Source of the DNA: Melastoma dodecandrum | Taxonomy: Eukaryota; Streptophyta; Magnoliopsida; Myrtales; Melastomataceae | Length of the DNA: 64,000 bases | Reading direction: 5' to 3' | Assembly: GCA_029817715.1 (NCBI GenBank) | Contig: JARUPY010000533.1 | Location: 1,136,001 to 1,200,000, forward strand | In this document: in pieces, positions 46,301 to 57,338 of the stretch | Position numbering within the stretch: position 1 is the first letter of the stretch | Layout: each line of letters starts with the position of its first letter | Made by a program: the position numbers and the translations under genes | The notes under the pieces: model-generated | Databases searched by the model: none | Told to the model about the DNA's origin: nothing | What the model saw: only the letters and a program-made list of their open reading frames with translations

Positions 46301-49300
46301 GTTGTGACATTTTTGCATGCCCCTAGAAAGTTTGCCCAAGCTTTTTCTCCTCTCTTCTAGGTCAACCCCGGAAATGCTCCTTTAGTTGTTGGACAGTTGA
46401 TAGATGATGAATGTCCCGAAGATTTCATAAAAGGCTTGATCCTTTCTGTCCGTTCTCTGCTGCCAGTGGAGCCTCTAGTTGAGGAATGTGAGAAGAGGTG
46501 ACTTTTCTAGCACTCCTTTTTTCTCGCATAATTTTTTTGTAGTGAAGCTTCTTAACAGAGTTAACTTATTTATCTTATTATACAGGAATCGTCTTCGATT
46601 ACTCACTCAATTCTTGGAGCACCTTGTGAGTGAGGGAAGCCAGGACGTGCATGTGCACAATGCTCTGGGTAAAATTATCATTGACAGCAACAACAACCCA
46701 GAACATTTTCTCACAACCAATCCTTATTATGATTCTCGCGTCGTCGGTAAATACTGCGAGAAACGTGATCCAACTCTTGCAGTCGTGGCCTACAGGAGAG
46801 GTCAATGTGATGAAGAACTTATCAATGTGACCAGTAAAAACTCTCTGTTCAAATTGCAAGCGAGGTAACTGATTTCTGGGTTTTTTTTTTTGGTTTCCAG
46901 TAGAATTGCATGTCTTGGAGTCTGATTTCTTCAGCAATAACCATTTTGTAGGTATGTTGTTGAGAGAATGGATGCTGATCTTTGGGAGAAGGTGCTCAAT
47001 CCTGAAAACGAGTATCGGAGGCAACTGATTGATCAAGTGGTGTCTACGGCTTTACCTGAAAGCAAGAGCCCAGAACAAGTATCAGCAGCCGTAAAGGCCT
47101 TTATGACTGCAGATCTGCCTCATGAGTTGATCGAACTTCTTGAGAAGATTGTGCTTCAAAATTCTGCATTTAGTGGAAACTTCAACCTTCAGAATCTCCT
47201 TATCCTGACCGCCATCAAGGCAGATCCTTCAAGAGTTATGGATTATGTTAACCGACTTGATAACTTTGATGGACCTGCTGTTGGGGAGGTGGCCGTGGAA
47301 GCTCAACTTTACGAGGAGGCATTCTCAATCTTCAAGAAGTTCAACTTGAATGTTCAGGCTGTTAATGTCCTTCTAGACAATATTAGAAGTGTTGAGCGGG
47401 CCGTAGAGTTTGCTTTCCGGGTTGAGGAAGATGCTGTTTGGAGCCAGGTGGCAAAAGCTCAACTCCGAGAGGGTTTGGTCAGTGATGCAATTGAGTCTTT
47501 TATCCGTGCAGACGACACCACTCAGTTTTTGGAGGTCATTCGAGCGGCAGAGGATGCTGATGTGTACCATGACTTGGTGAAGTACCTTTTGATGGTTAGG
47601 CAGAAGACCAAGGAGCCCAAGGTTGACGGTGAACTTATATATGCATATGCCAAGATTGACAGATTGAGTGATATTGAAGAGTTCATCCTTATGCCCAACG
47701 TCGCAAATCTGCAAAATGTTGGAGATCGATTGTATGATGAAGCTCTGTATGAGGCCGCCAAAATAATATACGCTTTCATCTCCAACTGGGCCAAGTTGGC
47801 TGTCACACTTGTTAAGCTGAAACAATTTCAAGGTGCCGTCGATGCTGCCCGGAAAGCCAACAGTGCAAAGACATGGAAGGAAATCTGCTTTGCCTGTGTT
47901 GATGCTGAGGAGTTCCGCTTGGCTCAGATCTGTGGTCTGAACATTATTATTCAGGTGACTTATTTTTTTCTCGTTTTACCTTTTTTGCCTAGATGAATGT
48001 TTCCTACTAGTTTCACCTGGGATGTTACTTTTATTTGTTCTTTCAATGGAATGTTCCTTCCGTCTTTTGACCGCTGTTTTCTCGACATTTATAGGTGGAT
48101 GACCTGGAAGAAGTTAGCGAGTATTATCAGAATAGAGGGTGTTTCAACGAGCTCATTTCTCTAATGGAGAGTGGTTTGGGTTTGGAACGTGCTCATATGG
48201 GTATCTTTACAGAATTGGGAGTTCTATATGCAAGATACCGTCCAGAGAAGCTTATGGAACACATCAAACTATTTGCTACGCGTCTTAATATTCCTAAGCT
48301 TATACGAGCCTGTGATGAGCAACAGCACTGGAAAGAGCTTACTTATCTATACATCCAATATGACGAGTTCGACAATGCCGCAACTACCATCATGAACCAT
48401 TCTCCCGAGGCATGGGATCACATGCAGTTCAAAGATGTTATTGTTAAAGTTGCTAGCGTGGAACTCTACTACAAGGCGGTGCACTTTTATTTGCAAGAAC
48501 ACCCAGATCTGATCAATGACGTCCTTAACGTGCTTGCTCTCCGTCTGGATCATACACGTGTGGTCGACATAATGCGGAAGGTCGGAACACATCTTGAATT
48601 GTTACTAGTGACTTAAAGTGTTTTTTTCCTTATTTCTGACGTTCTCTTATAAGTGTGTGCACATTTCCATCTCAGGCTGATCATCTGCGTCTAGTCAAGC
48701 CTTACATGGTTGCAGTGCAAAGCAACAATGTGTCTGCTGTCAATGAAGCCCTTAATGAAATTTATGTCGAGGAAGAAGACTATGATAGGCTGCGTGAGTC
48801 TATTGATTTACATGACAATTTCGATATGATTGGACTTGCACAGAAGGTGATTACAAATACCTTTTTCCATTTCATTTCAACTTCTTAGCGAGGTACGCTA
48901 TGCCACTGTTCTTATTTCCCCCTACCTGATACAGATTGCGAAGCATGAGCTTGTTGAAATGAGAAGAGTAGCAGCTTATATCTACAAGAAGGCTGGCAGG
49001 TGGAAGCAATCAATTGCTCTGTCCAAGAAGGACAACCTTTACAAGGATGCAATGGAAACGGCATCCCAGTCTGGCGATCGTGAACTGGCGGAAGAGTTGC
49101 TCGTTTATTTCATTGAAAAGGTGCTTTTACTTGAAATTTTATTGTTCCTTCTTCTGATGTTTGATGTGCATCTTGTCCATTTCAACTTCTTCTGATGTTT
49201 ATATCTCTTTTTCCTTTCTTTGATACAGGGGAAGAAAGAATGTTTTGCATCATGCCTGTTTGTTTGCTATGATTTGCTCCGGGCAGATGTTGTCCTCGAA

Positions 49301-49945
49301 CTTGCTTGGATGAACAACTTGGTAGATTTTGCTTTCCCATACTTGCTACAGGTGCTTCTTTCCTCAAATCTCTCTTTTTCTATTTTTAATTTGTCTCGTT
49401 GATGGGTTAATGCTAATTTATGTCTTGTCCATACCAATAACTGTCCTGCACCTTATGGAAAGCATCCGTGAAATTGTAAAGGAATCCTATTCTAGTAGCT
49501 GGTACACAAACAGAAAAGTGGATCGGGTGATGTGCTGGGTATATTGACGTCTGTATCATCACATTCCTGTTGCAGTTCATCCGGGAGTACACCAGCAAGG
49601 TCGATGAGCTGATAAAGGACAAGATCGAAGCACAAAATGAAGTGAAGGCGAAAGAGAAGGAGGAGAAGGATATCATGGCTCAGCAGGTGCATGTTCATAC
49701 TTGCCGACACTGAATTTGCTTATAATTATTGTTATTCTTATTCTTATTATACCACAACTACTTACAAGATTTCGATGATTGCGTAATGTTGACAGAATAT
49801 GTACGCTCAATTGCTGCCTCTTGCGCTTCCAGCGCCACCAATGCCCGGCATGGGAGTAGGAGGCTTCGTTCCACCTCCACAAATGGGCGCTATGGGAATG
49901 CCACCCATGCCGCCTTTTGGCATGCCACCGATGGGAGGCTACTAA
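40389..49945 (+). CDS. CHC: Clathrin heavy chain
   Basis: Thirty exons join in phase to 1702 residues: 40389-40436, 41036-41240, 41578-41666, 41754-41832, 41959-42086, 42477-42575, 42671-42779, 42984-43063, 43148-43375, 43465-43530, 43834-43950, 44129-44326, 44416-44532, 44623-44682, 44842-44928, 45087-45170, 45262-45396, 45522-45584, 45663-45767, 45842-45954, 46021-46273, 46361-46497, 46586-46864, 46952-47954, 48095-48580, 48676-48846, 48935-49120, 49229-49351, 49576-49686, 49796-49945. The N-terminal beta-propeller ([20 protein letters not shown] and following) binds adaptors. CHCR alpha-solenoid repeats follow, then the hub and a Pro/Met/Gly-rich tail ([14 protein letters not shown]). Three heavy chains form the triskelion that coats endocytic and trans-Golgi vesicles. 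Arabidopsis CHC1 has 1705 residues (from memory). No internal stop or damage was seen. Confidence 0.98.
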
Positions 49946-51394
49946 GGTAACAAGGAAATCAGAACAGGATAATTCTTCGGCATACCCTGCTGTTAGGTTT
50001 CTCTCGGGTGGGGCTGGCAGCTATGGGAGGGGGCTGTTTCAATAATGCAATTTTATTTCCTTTTACTTTTTTGTATCTTGCAAGATTAGGAGGGGGGGGG
50101 GGGGGAGGGAGAGGAGTGAGGGTATTATTGTTGTAATATTCTTTGGTTTGGTTTTGTTTATGTTGTTAGGAACCGCATTCTTTGGATGTTCGTGTTAGTA
50201 CTACACAGAGCCAGGTCAGCTGGGCAGAAAGGTTTTTCTTTTGTGTGTCAGTCGTATCCTTTGATTTAAGTCTTCCCTTTCTATCTTAGCTAGCGGGTTA
50301 CGGGCATAGCCCTTGCCTTTGATCCGTGACGGCGGGTTGCACTTCATGATTGTTTCTGGCTTCGTTGGCGTCTTTATCTGTTGGGCTCGCTGAAACCGTG
50401 GAAGAATGTTTTTTGCTGGGAAGAGGCTTGTTCTAAATTGGCTAAACAGGGTCGGTTCTTTTAAATTGACGACATCATGAATAACGGCGAATCACTTTTG
50501 CATTTATATGTGTTAAGAAGTTTAGCTGCTAAAGCTTTATGTTGCATTTATGTTCTGAGAAATGGAATCACTTATTTTTTATTTTCCTAGTCTTGAAAAT
50601 GAGATCAGTGCTCTAAATTTCTCAACTTCTCTGGGTGTGTTTCATCTTTAGCTATCAGGGGGCTGATGAAGGAGTGTTCCCAGATACCGCTGTTTGATCT
50701 GAGAAAACTAAATGCATCTCTTCCGAAATCACCGGGGCTAGGAGATGACTTGATAGTGGTAACTTTGTCCGAGTCTTAAAAAGAGTTCCAACCACCCGCC
50801 GAATTACTTCATCTCAGACGCTGGACTTTTCATGGGACAAGGGGGCCGAAGAGATCTTGTCGTGGCTGAAGAATCTCTAGCAGACAATTGAAGTACTCAA
50901 TGGACTTTTTCACTGATCAACAGTGGCGGCTGGACCTTCCATTTTCTCTAAAGAGACAACAGAGCCAGCCGGAATTTGGTCAGATCCTCATCCTATTACT
51001 AGGATTCCCCGTGGGGGTCCTGATACTTCGTATGCAACTTTTTTCTTGACGACCCCGTCAGCGTGGGGCTTTGCTGGGCTAACCGCAATCCCCGTGGACG
51101 TCGACGGCAGCATGTTCTGTTGTCAAGGTTCTTCCCTGATTGCTTGGCATGCACGAAAGCTGGTTTGTTTGACCCTTTGGAATTCTTAAATCTTTTGTCT
51201 CCTGGAAAGGTCGGGATAAAATCCGCCGGCACATGGAAAGGTCTTAGACTCGAAGAGGACTAGGTCGGATGATGACATCGACTAAGTTGTCGTGATTTGA
51301 ACACATGCGTTTTATTCATTCAAGTAAAATCGTGACTAAATCCAACGCAAAGATTTACTGGGATCTCATTAAGAGATGGTCATTATGTCTTTGA
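49946..51394. other. Clathrin 3' UTR and convergent spacer to PP2C
   Basis: The left half is the clathrin 3' UTR, with a G14 tract at 50092-50105. A frame at 50923-51189 is open but starts without an ATG and matches nothing I know. Confidence 0.55.
50092..50105. repeat. G14 homopolymer
   Basis: Fourteen G, about 147 bp after the clathrin stop codon and so probably within its 3' UTR. Confidence 0.95.
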
Positions 51395-52741
51395 TTAGCA
51401 TGTTTCAGCTGAATTTGAATCAACAAATTGACCGAGCTCCACTATCATGACTGTTATGTCGTCCCTCGAGCCCCTTCTCATCGAAAGTTCAGCAAGCTCT
51501 CGACAGGCAGACGAACTGCGTAGCCTACCATTCCCAATAAGCAATGGCCGTGCTACTTCCACCGCCTCCTGGTTCGATACCTGAAAAAGTAAGGAGCTGT
51601 GAATCTCGTGGCGGTATTTGATGCTTGCAAAACCTCAACCTCATGACATTGGATGTGTTCCATGGAGGAAAACTCGCTCACCTTGTCCCAAAGTCCATCG
51701 GACGCCAAAATCAGGAACTCCTGTCGTAGGGTTATTGGTAAGATCCTCGTGTCCGGTTCCGCAATTACCCATTGCTTCAGATATTGATCCCCGATACTCC
51801 TTGATACAGCGAGTGATCCTTGTATCCTCCATATTCCGTTATAACAGTCCACATAACCTCCCTGTGAGACAAAATGAGCGCGTTCGTTAGCATATTGCAT
51901 ATTTTGCGTAGTTGCTGCAATCATGCGGCCGATTTTGTGCGCAAGTGCTTACTCTGGCAGTGATTCTCTCCTTCTCGGAAAGTACCGATGGCAGGTGGTC
52001 GGTAGTGAGGGCTTCAGCCACTCCGTCGCTACTAACGACAGCACGACAATCGCCAACATTCGACACGACGAGACATCCTTTGTATACCAAAGCCGAAACA
52101 CAACACGTGCCGCCACGAGCTCCATCGTCATGATTCCTACTCGCGAATTCCTCGTCGCTTTTTAGGTATGCATCTCTGACCGCCTTCTGGACATTGGAAT
52201 CATCCCAGGCAAGCTGTTCCTTGATGTTGGCGTGCAAATGCTCGGCCACGAAATCTGAGGCTTTTGCTCCTCCATGGCCATCAAAGACCCCGAAAAATGC
52301 CTGCAACCAGACCAAGTTGGCGGTTAACTTAAGACCGAGATCTCCAAAGATGAAAGAGATAAAATCAAAACCTACCTGTTTGTCACTCCCTTCTTCGACG
52401 CCGGCTACAACTGAGAATCTATCCTCCGAACGCCTTCCCCTCTTACCTCTCCTCGAGTAAACCGAATACCCATCTTCCTCAACCTCCACCTCGACTTCCC
52501 CGATGCCATCCTCCTCCTCGTTGCCTCCCCAACTCCCCAGCTCCAACAACCGCTTCTTCTCTTGGGCCGGTATGCATATCCTCGCGGGCCTCTTCCTGAT
52601 CATCGAGGGAGCACTTGTGCTTCTTCCCTCCTTCTGAGGCTCCGGTAAAGGCGATAATAGAGACGCCCCGTAGAGCGTCGGGGGCGAGTATGTGCTCGGA
52701 GAGTCGGGTAGGGAAACAAGAGCCGATATGGTTGTAGTCAT
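51395..52741 (-). CDS. Protein phosphatase 2C, clade B (AP2C-like)
   Basis: Four minus-strand exons (52376-52741, 51953-52300, 51682-51861, 51395-51580) give 359 residues. The N-terminal 100 residues are variable and contain a basic-hydrophobic segment ([11 protein letters not shown]) that fits a MAPK kinase-interaction motif, the hallmark of AP2C-type phosphatases that dephosphorylate stress MAP kinases. Catalytic motifs follow: [51 protein letters not shown] and [12 protein letters not shown], so the metal-binding aspartates are present. One oddity is [10 protein letters not shown] where homologues have GRREAMEDR, a two-residue loss with Ser in place of Met before the ED pair. The ATG is first in frame. 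The gene is head to head with an Em-type LEA gene, and ABA or stress control is likely by context. Confidence 0.93.
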
Positions 52742-53352
52742 ATTTGCCTTTTGCCTTGTTCTTTTCTACTCAACGCAACATGCAAAGGAATGGGGGCCGA
52801 GGAGGAGGGGTGGTTTATAATGTAAACGGTTGTAATAAGAGGTGTGTTTGGACGACGGTGGAATGAGTTTTCCCGTTGTTTTGTAATCTTGTGTTTTTGG
52901 GGGCTGATTATTAGACTAGAACGGGAAACACACTTGTTGGAACGTGAGTTTGAAGGTTGACCAAACTGTCTTCGGACCGAAGAATACGAAGATGAACGTA
53001 GAAGAATATTCGTCCGTCTTATTTTATCATGGAAATAAAATTGCCGTTGTTTTGGATTTATGCTTTTTAATATCAAGTTGGCTCCTGATCTTTCAAACAA
53101 CACGTGTTACGTTCTTGCAGGGAATCGTCCCAAGTTGTCTTCGGACGCGCCACGTGTCGAGCGCTCAACTGATGAAAATGCCACATCACTGCCGTCCTCC
53201 CCGAGTCAACCCACCGAGCCACCGTTTCGCCTACCCGGTGCATATAAATTCCTCTCTTCATCGTGCAGTAAAAGGACTTGCTTTTTTTATTATTCGATAT
53301 TCCAGGCTCTTAACATTCTCTTGCACGACCAGCAGACCGGCCTCATTCGGAG
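52742..53352. other. Divergent promoter region, PP2C and Em
   Basis: 611 bp separate the two start codons. The right half holds two ABRE-type elements and a TATA box for Em. Small open frames on both strands here are not credible genes. Confidence 0.7.
53101..53248 (+). promoter_or_regulatory. ABRE pair and TATA box upstream of the Em-like gene
   Basis: CACGTG cores occur at 53101-53106 (in ACACGTGT) and 53151-53156 (in CCACGTGTC, a strong ABRE). A TATAAA lies at 53243-53248, 105-110 bp before the Em start codon. ABRE pairs of this kind bind ABI5-type bZIP factors, which control Em genes in seeds. The same elements could act on the divergent PP2C gene. Confidence 0.75.
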
Positions 53353-53691
53353 ATGGCGTCCCAGCAAGATAGGCAGGTGCTCGACCGCCGAGCCAAGCAG
53401 GGAGAGACCGTCGTCCCAGGCGGAACTGGCGGGAAGAGCCTCGAGGCCCAGGAGCACCTCGCTGAGGGTAGTAGTTGAATGTGAAACTCGTCGACCCCCG
53501 TGTTAATATCACGAGCAGTCTGTGCTAAGGTGTTGAATTTGTCGTGATTAGGGAGGAGCAAGGGAGGGCAGACGAGGAGGGAGCAGATAGGGCAGGTGGG
53601 TTACCAGGAGATGGGGCGAAAACGGGGTCTGAGCACCACCGAGGAGTCCGGCGGAGATCGGGCGGCTCGAATGCGGAAGAAATGGAAATAA
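53353..53691 (+). CDS. Em-like group 1 LEA protein with altered C-terminus
   Basis: Two exons, 53353-53467 and 53552-53691, join in phase to 84 residues. The intron lies in LAEG/RSKGGQ, its conserved place in Em genes. The N-terminus [20 protein letters not shown] and [18 protein letters not shown] are canonical, and the 20-residue group 1 motif follows ([20 protein letters not shown]). These very hydrophilic proteins protect seeds during drying. After [13 protein letters not shown] the expected acidic tail (the EGVEIDESKF type) is missing; the frame instead ends RMRKKWK. In another frame the same DNA reads AEEMEINGF, which resembles the lost tail, so a small indel may have shifted the end. 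Still probably functional because the hydrophilic motif is intact. Regulated by the ABREs just upstream. Confidence 0.93.
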
Positions 53692-53976
53692 ATGGTTTCA
53701 ATACATGAACCGGCCTTAAGTTTATAAATCCTCCAATTAATCGCGACTAGAGGTAACGGGGGCCCTAACTTAGGCCCATTTAAAGCCCAAGATGGATTGG
53801 ATGCCCAATATTGTAGGCTCAAACCCACTAAAGAAACGGGCCCATTTTCGTATTGGGTCTGAAATCCGTTTCTTATTCATATACTACTGACAAGTAATCT
53901 GAACACCCGGGCCTATTTCGCTAAAGAATAGTCAGCTGGATGGAAGCCACCGTCCGAACCGCCGGCAACTTTACTG

Positions 53977-55941
53977 CTAGGCGGCCATCCTCTCGGGTTC
54001 TCTGTACCGCTGATCCACCCACTGGGGCATTGTATAGTAGGCTGTCTTCATCTCGTCGCGATACTGGGGGTTGAGTTCTCCAAAGATCCCATCCTCTGCC
54101 GCTGGACCATCCTTAACCAATGAACTGACCCAGGAAATGTCAGGCTCACGGCGGGCTGGGACTGGAGGAACTGCATTTCCAGAGTTGGTGCTTCTCAACC
54201 TCAGGGAAGCGGACTTCCTCAGTTTGTTCAGCTCGTCTACTTGCACTCCCCAATCTAGCTTCCCGTCTGGCGAGCTCCAATCGCAGAGGTTAGAGGACTT
54301 CATTGGTATGGCATTCACGGCTCCTCGATCGATGAAGCTATGACTCCTCTTGGTGAAAGCCGAGGGCCTGGAGTTCATAACGGCCGTCACAACAGCACTG
54401 GACGAGTCGAATCCATAGGGGCGTGCTGGCTTGCTTGATTGCGAGGATGTTGCAGATGCGGGGTAGCTATTTCGTAGCAGATTAGTGTTCTGGCGAAGCT
54501 GTGCAACAGTAGGGGACTGCAACTGGGATGTCGGGGTAGACAGACTCATGGGCAGCTGCAACTGAGAAATCAACGAATGGTCGAGAGACCCGAACATGTT
54601 GTCGAGGTTTGCAGGCATCCGCTCTGCAGTCCTACTGAAGCAGGAAGCAGTGGAGGTAAGACGAGATATCTCATCCATCAGCTGCTGTCGCTGGTTATTG
54701 GCAGCTTGAGCTTCAGACCCAAGGAATTCCATCTCAAAATCCACGTCTCGAGCGATAGGCATGGCCTTCAGCCGGCTGCTCGGCAGCAGCAAGGGTGGGG
54801 CCACGGCGTTAGCCTTGTTCTGCCATAAGTTCATGTTCACAGTCATCGGAGATGAGGAAATAACCGGAGGAGATGTGGACGGTGCTGAATTAACAGGCAG
54901 CGACATCGGGGATGAAGAACCAAGGGAGACCGCGTTCAATGTTGACATTTCCAGCCCCACGGTCGAGTACGATTTGGGAGAAGGCATGGCCGATCCCGTT
55001 GATGCATAAACCGGCCGCAGTTCTTTGGGTTTGTGAGCAAAGAAGCAGACTCTGCGGGAACAGCCTGTTTCGTCCTTGCACAACCTGGTTCTGTACTGAG
55101 CGGGATGAAGCCACGACTCGAACACCCCATGAGCGTACTCGCAGGAATCGCCCTTTTGACACGATCCTTTCCGGTAGTCAGGGCATGGAACGCAAGTGTA
55201 GGCATACTTACGGGGGTTTCTTCTCCTCGCATTCTCTCCAGGATGAACAAAGGGACACTCCGTCCAATCGTGGGAATATGCCCGTGAGCACGGCGTGATC
55301 TTGAAGGCGTACATCCTAAATTCATCTGTGCTGTATATCCCGTCGTTGATATCAGGCAAAGAGACGTCGACGGGATACTCTTTCTTCTCGCACCCTTCCT
55401 TCGCCGGAGGCGAGATGGGTACAACGACATCCTTCTCCTCGTTCGAAACAACACTCTCAGCATCCGAATCATCTCGATCCCCTCTCAGCAAAGACTCAAT
55501 AGCCGTCTTCAGTGACTCGCAGCCGCGAGACCTCAAAGGAGGGGCCAACACATCGATCGGCCTGTTCCCCCTGCAATCAACACGATCAGCATCGGCAGAC
55601 GCCTCCAGCAGAACCTTCACGACTTCCAGGGAAGAAGCCGATCCCCCGGCAACAGCACAATGAAGCGCGGTAGCCTTATCAGACCCACAAGCCCTATTCA
55701 CGTCGCTCTTCCCGGATTCGATCACATACTTCAACACCTCAATGCTCCCGAACATTGCAGCGATCATGAGAGGGGTCCTGTCCTCGAACCCCATCTTCAT
55801 CGACCCCATCCGCCGGCCGTACCATAACCCAGCCCCATCGACCTCCCGGCCCATCACTTCAACTTCCCTCCTGAAGGCCGGGAGATCATCCCAGGCAGCC
55901 AGCTCAAGCAACAACGCATCTTGCTTCTCGCAGTCCCCCAT
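53977..55941 (-). CDS. Ankyrin-repeat CCCH tandem zinc-finger protein (OXS2/TZF-like)
   Basis: A single frame of 654 residues, intronless as usual for this family. Ankyrin repeats occupy about residues 50-140 (DRTPLMIAAMFGSIEVLKYV, KATALHCAVAGG). An Arg-rich region (EFRMYAFKITPCSRAYSHDW, TECPFVHPGENARRRNPRK) leads into two plant-type fingers: CPDYRKGSCQKGDSCEYAH (CX7CX5CX3H, about residue 250-270) and CKDETGCSRRVCFFAH (CX5CX4CX3H, about 290-305). The C-terminal half is Ser/Pro-rich, with an MDEISRL segment and the LDWGVQVDELNKLRKSASL and EPDISWVSSLVKD blocks conserved among subfamily IX members. These RR-TZF proteins shuttle between nucleus and cytoplasm and act in salt, oxidative and ABA responses, as RNA-binding or transcription factors. 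ATG at 55941 is the expected MGDCEKQ start type. Confidence 0.95.
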   Translation of the reverse strand: MGDCEKQDALLLELAAWDDLPAFRREVEVMGREVDGAGLWYGRRMGSMKMGFEDRTPLMIAAMFGSIEVLKYVIESGKSDVNRACGSDKATALHCAVAGGSASSLEVVKVLLEASADADRVDCRGNRPIDVLAPPLRSRGCESLKTAIESLLRGDRDDSDAESVVSNEEKDVVVPISPPAKEGCEKKEYPVDVSLPDINDGIYSTDEFRMYAFKITPCSRAYSHDWTECPFVHPGENARRRNPRKYAYTCVPCPDYRKGSCQKGDSCEYAHGVFESWLHPAQYRTRLCKDETGCSRRVCFFAHKPKELRPVYASTGSAMPSPKSYSTVGLEMSTLNAVSLGSSSPMSLPVNSAPSTSPPVISSSPMTVNMNLWQNKANAVAPPLLLPSSRLKAMPIARDVDFEMEFLGSEAQAANNQRQQLMDEISRLTSTASCFSRTAERMPANLDNMFGSLDHSLISQLQLPMSLSTPTSQLQSPTVAQLRQNTNLLRNSYPASATSSQSSKPARPYGFDSSSAVVTAVMNSRPSAFTKRSHSFIDRGAVNAIPMKSSNLCDWSSPDGKLDWGVQVDELNKLRKSASLRLRSTNSGNAVPPVPARREPDISWVSSLVKDGPAAEDGIFGELNPQYRDEMKTAYYTMPQWVDQRYREPERMAA

Positions 55942-57338
55942 CCAGACTCACTAATTACCTACCAAACTCCTACAAATCCCCCCCCCCCCCCCCAAAAAAA
56001 TAAAAAAAATAAGAATGGCATTTCAAGAATCCCCAATCCCAAATATAATCCCACCCTCGGAAAAGATTCCCTTTTGGGTGGAAAGCCAAAGCGTCAACCA
56101 CAAGCTGAGCAAATACTCCACCGAAAGTTAGGAATCGAACCGAAGAAAAAAGTCGGAATCTTTATCCTGACCCAGAAAAATTCCCCAAAAACCCACAAAG
56201 GATGACGCGTGAGGAGGAGGAATTAGTGCAGTTCCCCCGGGGGAAGAGCAGGCAAAGGGCGGGGTGGTGGGGAGTTAATCGGGGTTTGGGAGTGAGCGGG
56301 GGAATTTATTCTGGTTTGGCGCCTGTATTTTTAGCGTTGTGGGATGACTGGGGAGTGAGGGAGGACGAAAGTGACCACTTCTCTTCGTCGTGGCTTCCTT
56401 TGGGTCAAAGTCAGAAACTTTCAGAGACGAGTCCGTCGAAGGTAACTCTCGGGGATTGAGATCAATGGACTGTCTCGAACCCTCATCCAATGAACGAATT
56501 TATATATGAATTTATACTGTTAAAATGTGAAAAGGAGAGAGATACGTTGTTAGGTTGACCTGTGATGTGACCTGGGAAATGTGGACTTGGTCAGTCACAT
56601 CTCCCTCCTGGGTGTTCCACTCCTTGAAAATTTCAAACACAGGTTGTCTGTCTGTCTGGAGAGTCTGGGGTTATGAAAATGATCTATAACTTGGGCCGAC
56701 TCAAACTTGGTTAATGGGCTTATTGGGCTTCGTTTTCATTATTGGGCTTGGGCTGGAATTTTAATGGGAACAAAAAAAAAAACACAGGGCTGGATGGAAG
56801 TAAAGGCTTCTTTTGCTTTCAATTACTGTCAAAACCTGGTGGGAGAGCCTTCTTGGACTCATGTTTTTGTCCGTATGCCATGACTATTCCAAAATCCGGG
56901 GCAGATAAAACAACGATTACGACATGTTATGATGCATTTTCCCACCTCTACGTAACCTTCCTTCGTTCAGTTAATTCACATGAGTCTGACATTTTTCGAT
57001 CAATCCATAAAAGCAAAAACAAGCAAAAGTGGAACCGGCAGCTTTACGGAGGTTAGTGCGAGGTGACAACAAACAAGTACGAGATTAGTGTGTGCGTGTC
57101 GGTCAACAATGTACTGAAAAGGCAAAACATAAAAAACGTGTTTAACATTTTGTTGTCCTAACAAAAAGCATGTCGGCAATTGCGTGTTATTTTCCAACAA
57201 CGACCCAATTAATTGCCCACCATCCACCGGGACCATATCAATGCCCCCAGCAAAATTTCTACGTTTTTAATGTACATAGATAGGCTCGTCCCCTTCAGGC
57301 GCCAGCTTTCGCCATCAGTTCGGTTCAGCCGGTTCGAC
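55942..57338. other. CCCH gene promoter and NDHN 3' region
   Basis: A C16 tract (55978-55993) followed by A-rich sequence lies 40-50 bp upstream of the CCCH start codon, so within its leader. No other gene was found. Confidence 0.6.
55978..55993. repeat. C16 homopolymer
   Basis: Sixteen C then A-rich; on the coding strand of the CCCH gene this is a T-rich stretch followed by G16 in the probable 5' UTR, a possible G-quadruplex. Confidence 0.95.

Noticed and set aside
50923..51189. Plus-strand 88-residue frame between clathrin and PP2C.
   Set aside because: It begins without an ATG, lacks any motif, and lies in 3' flanking sequence of both genes.
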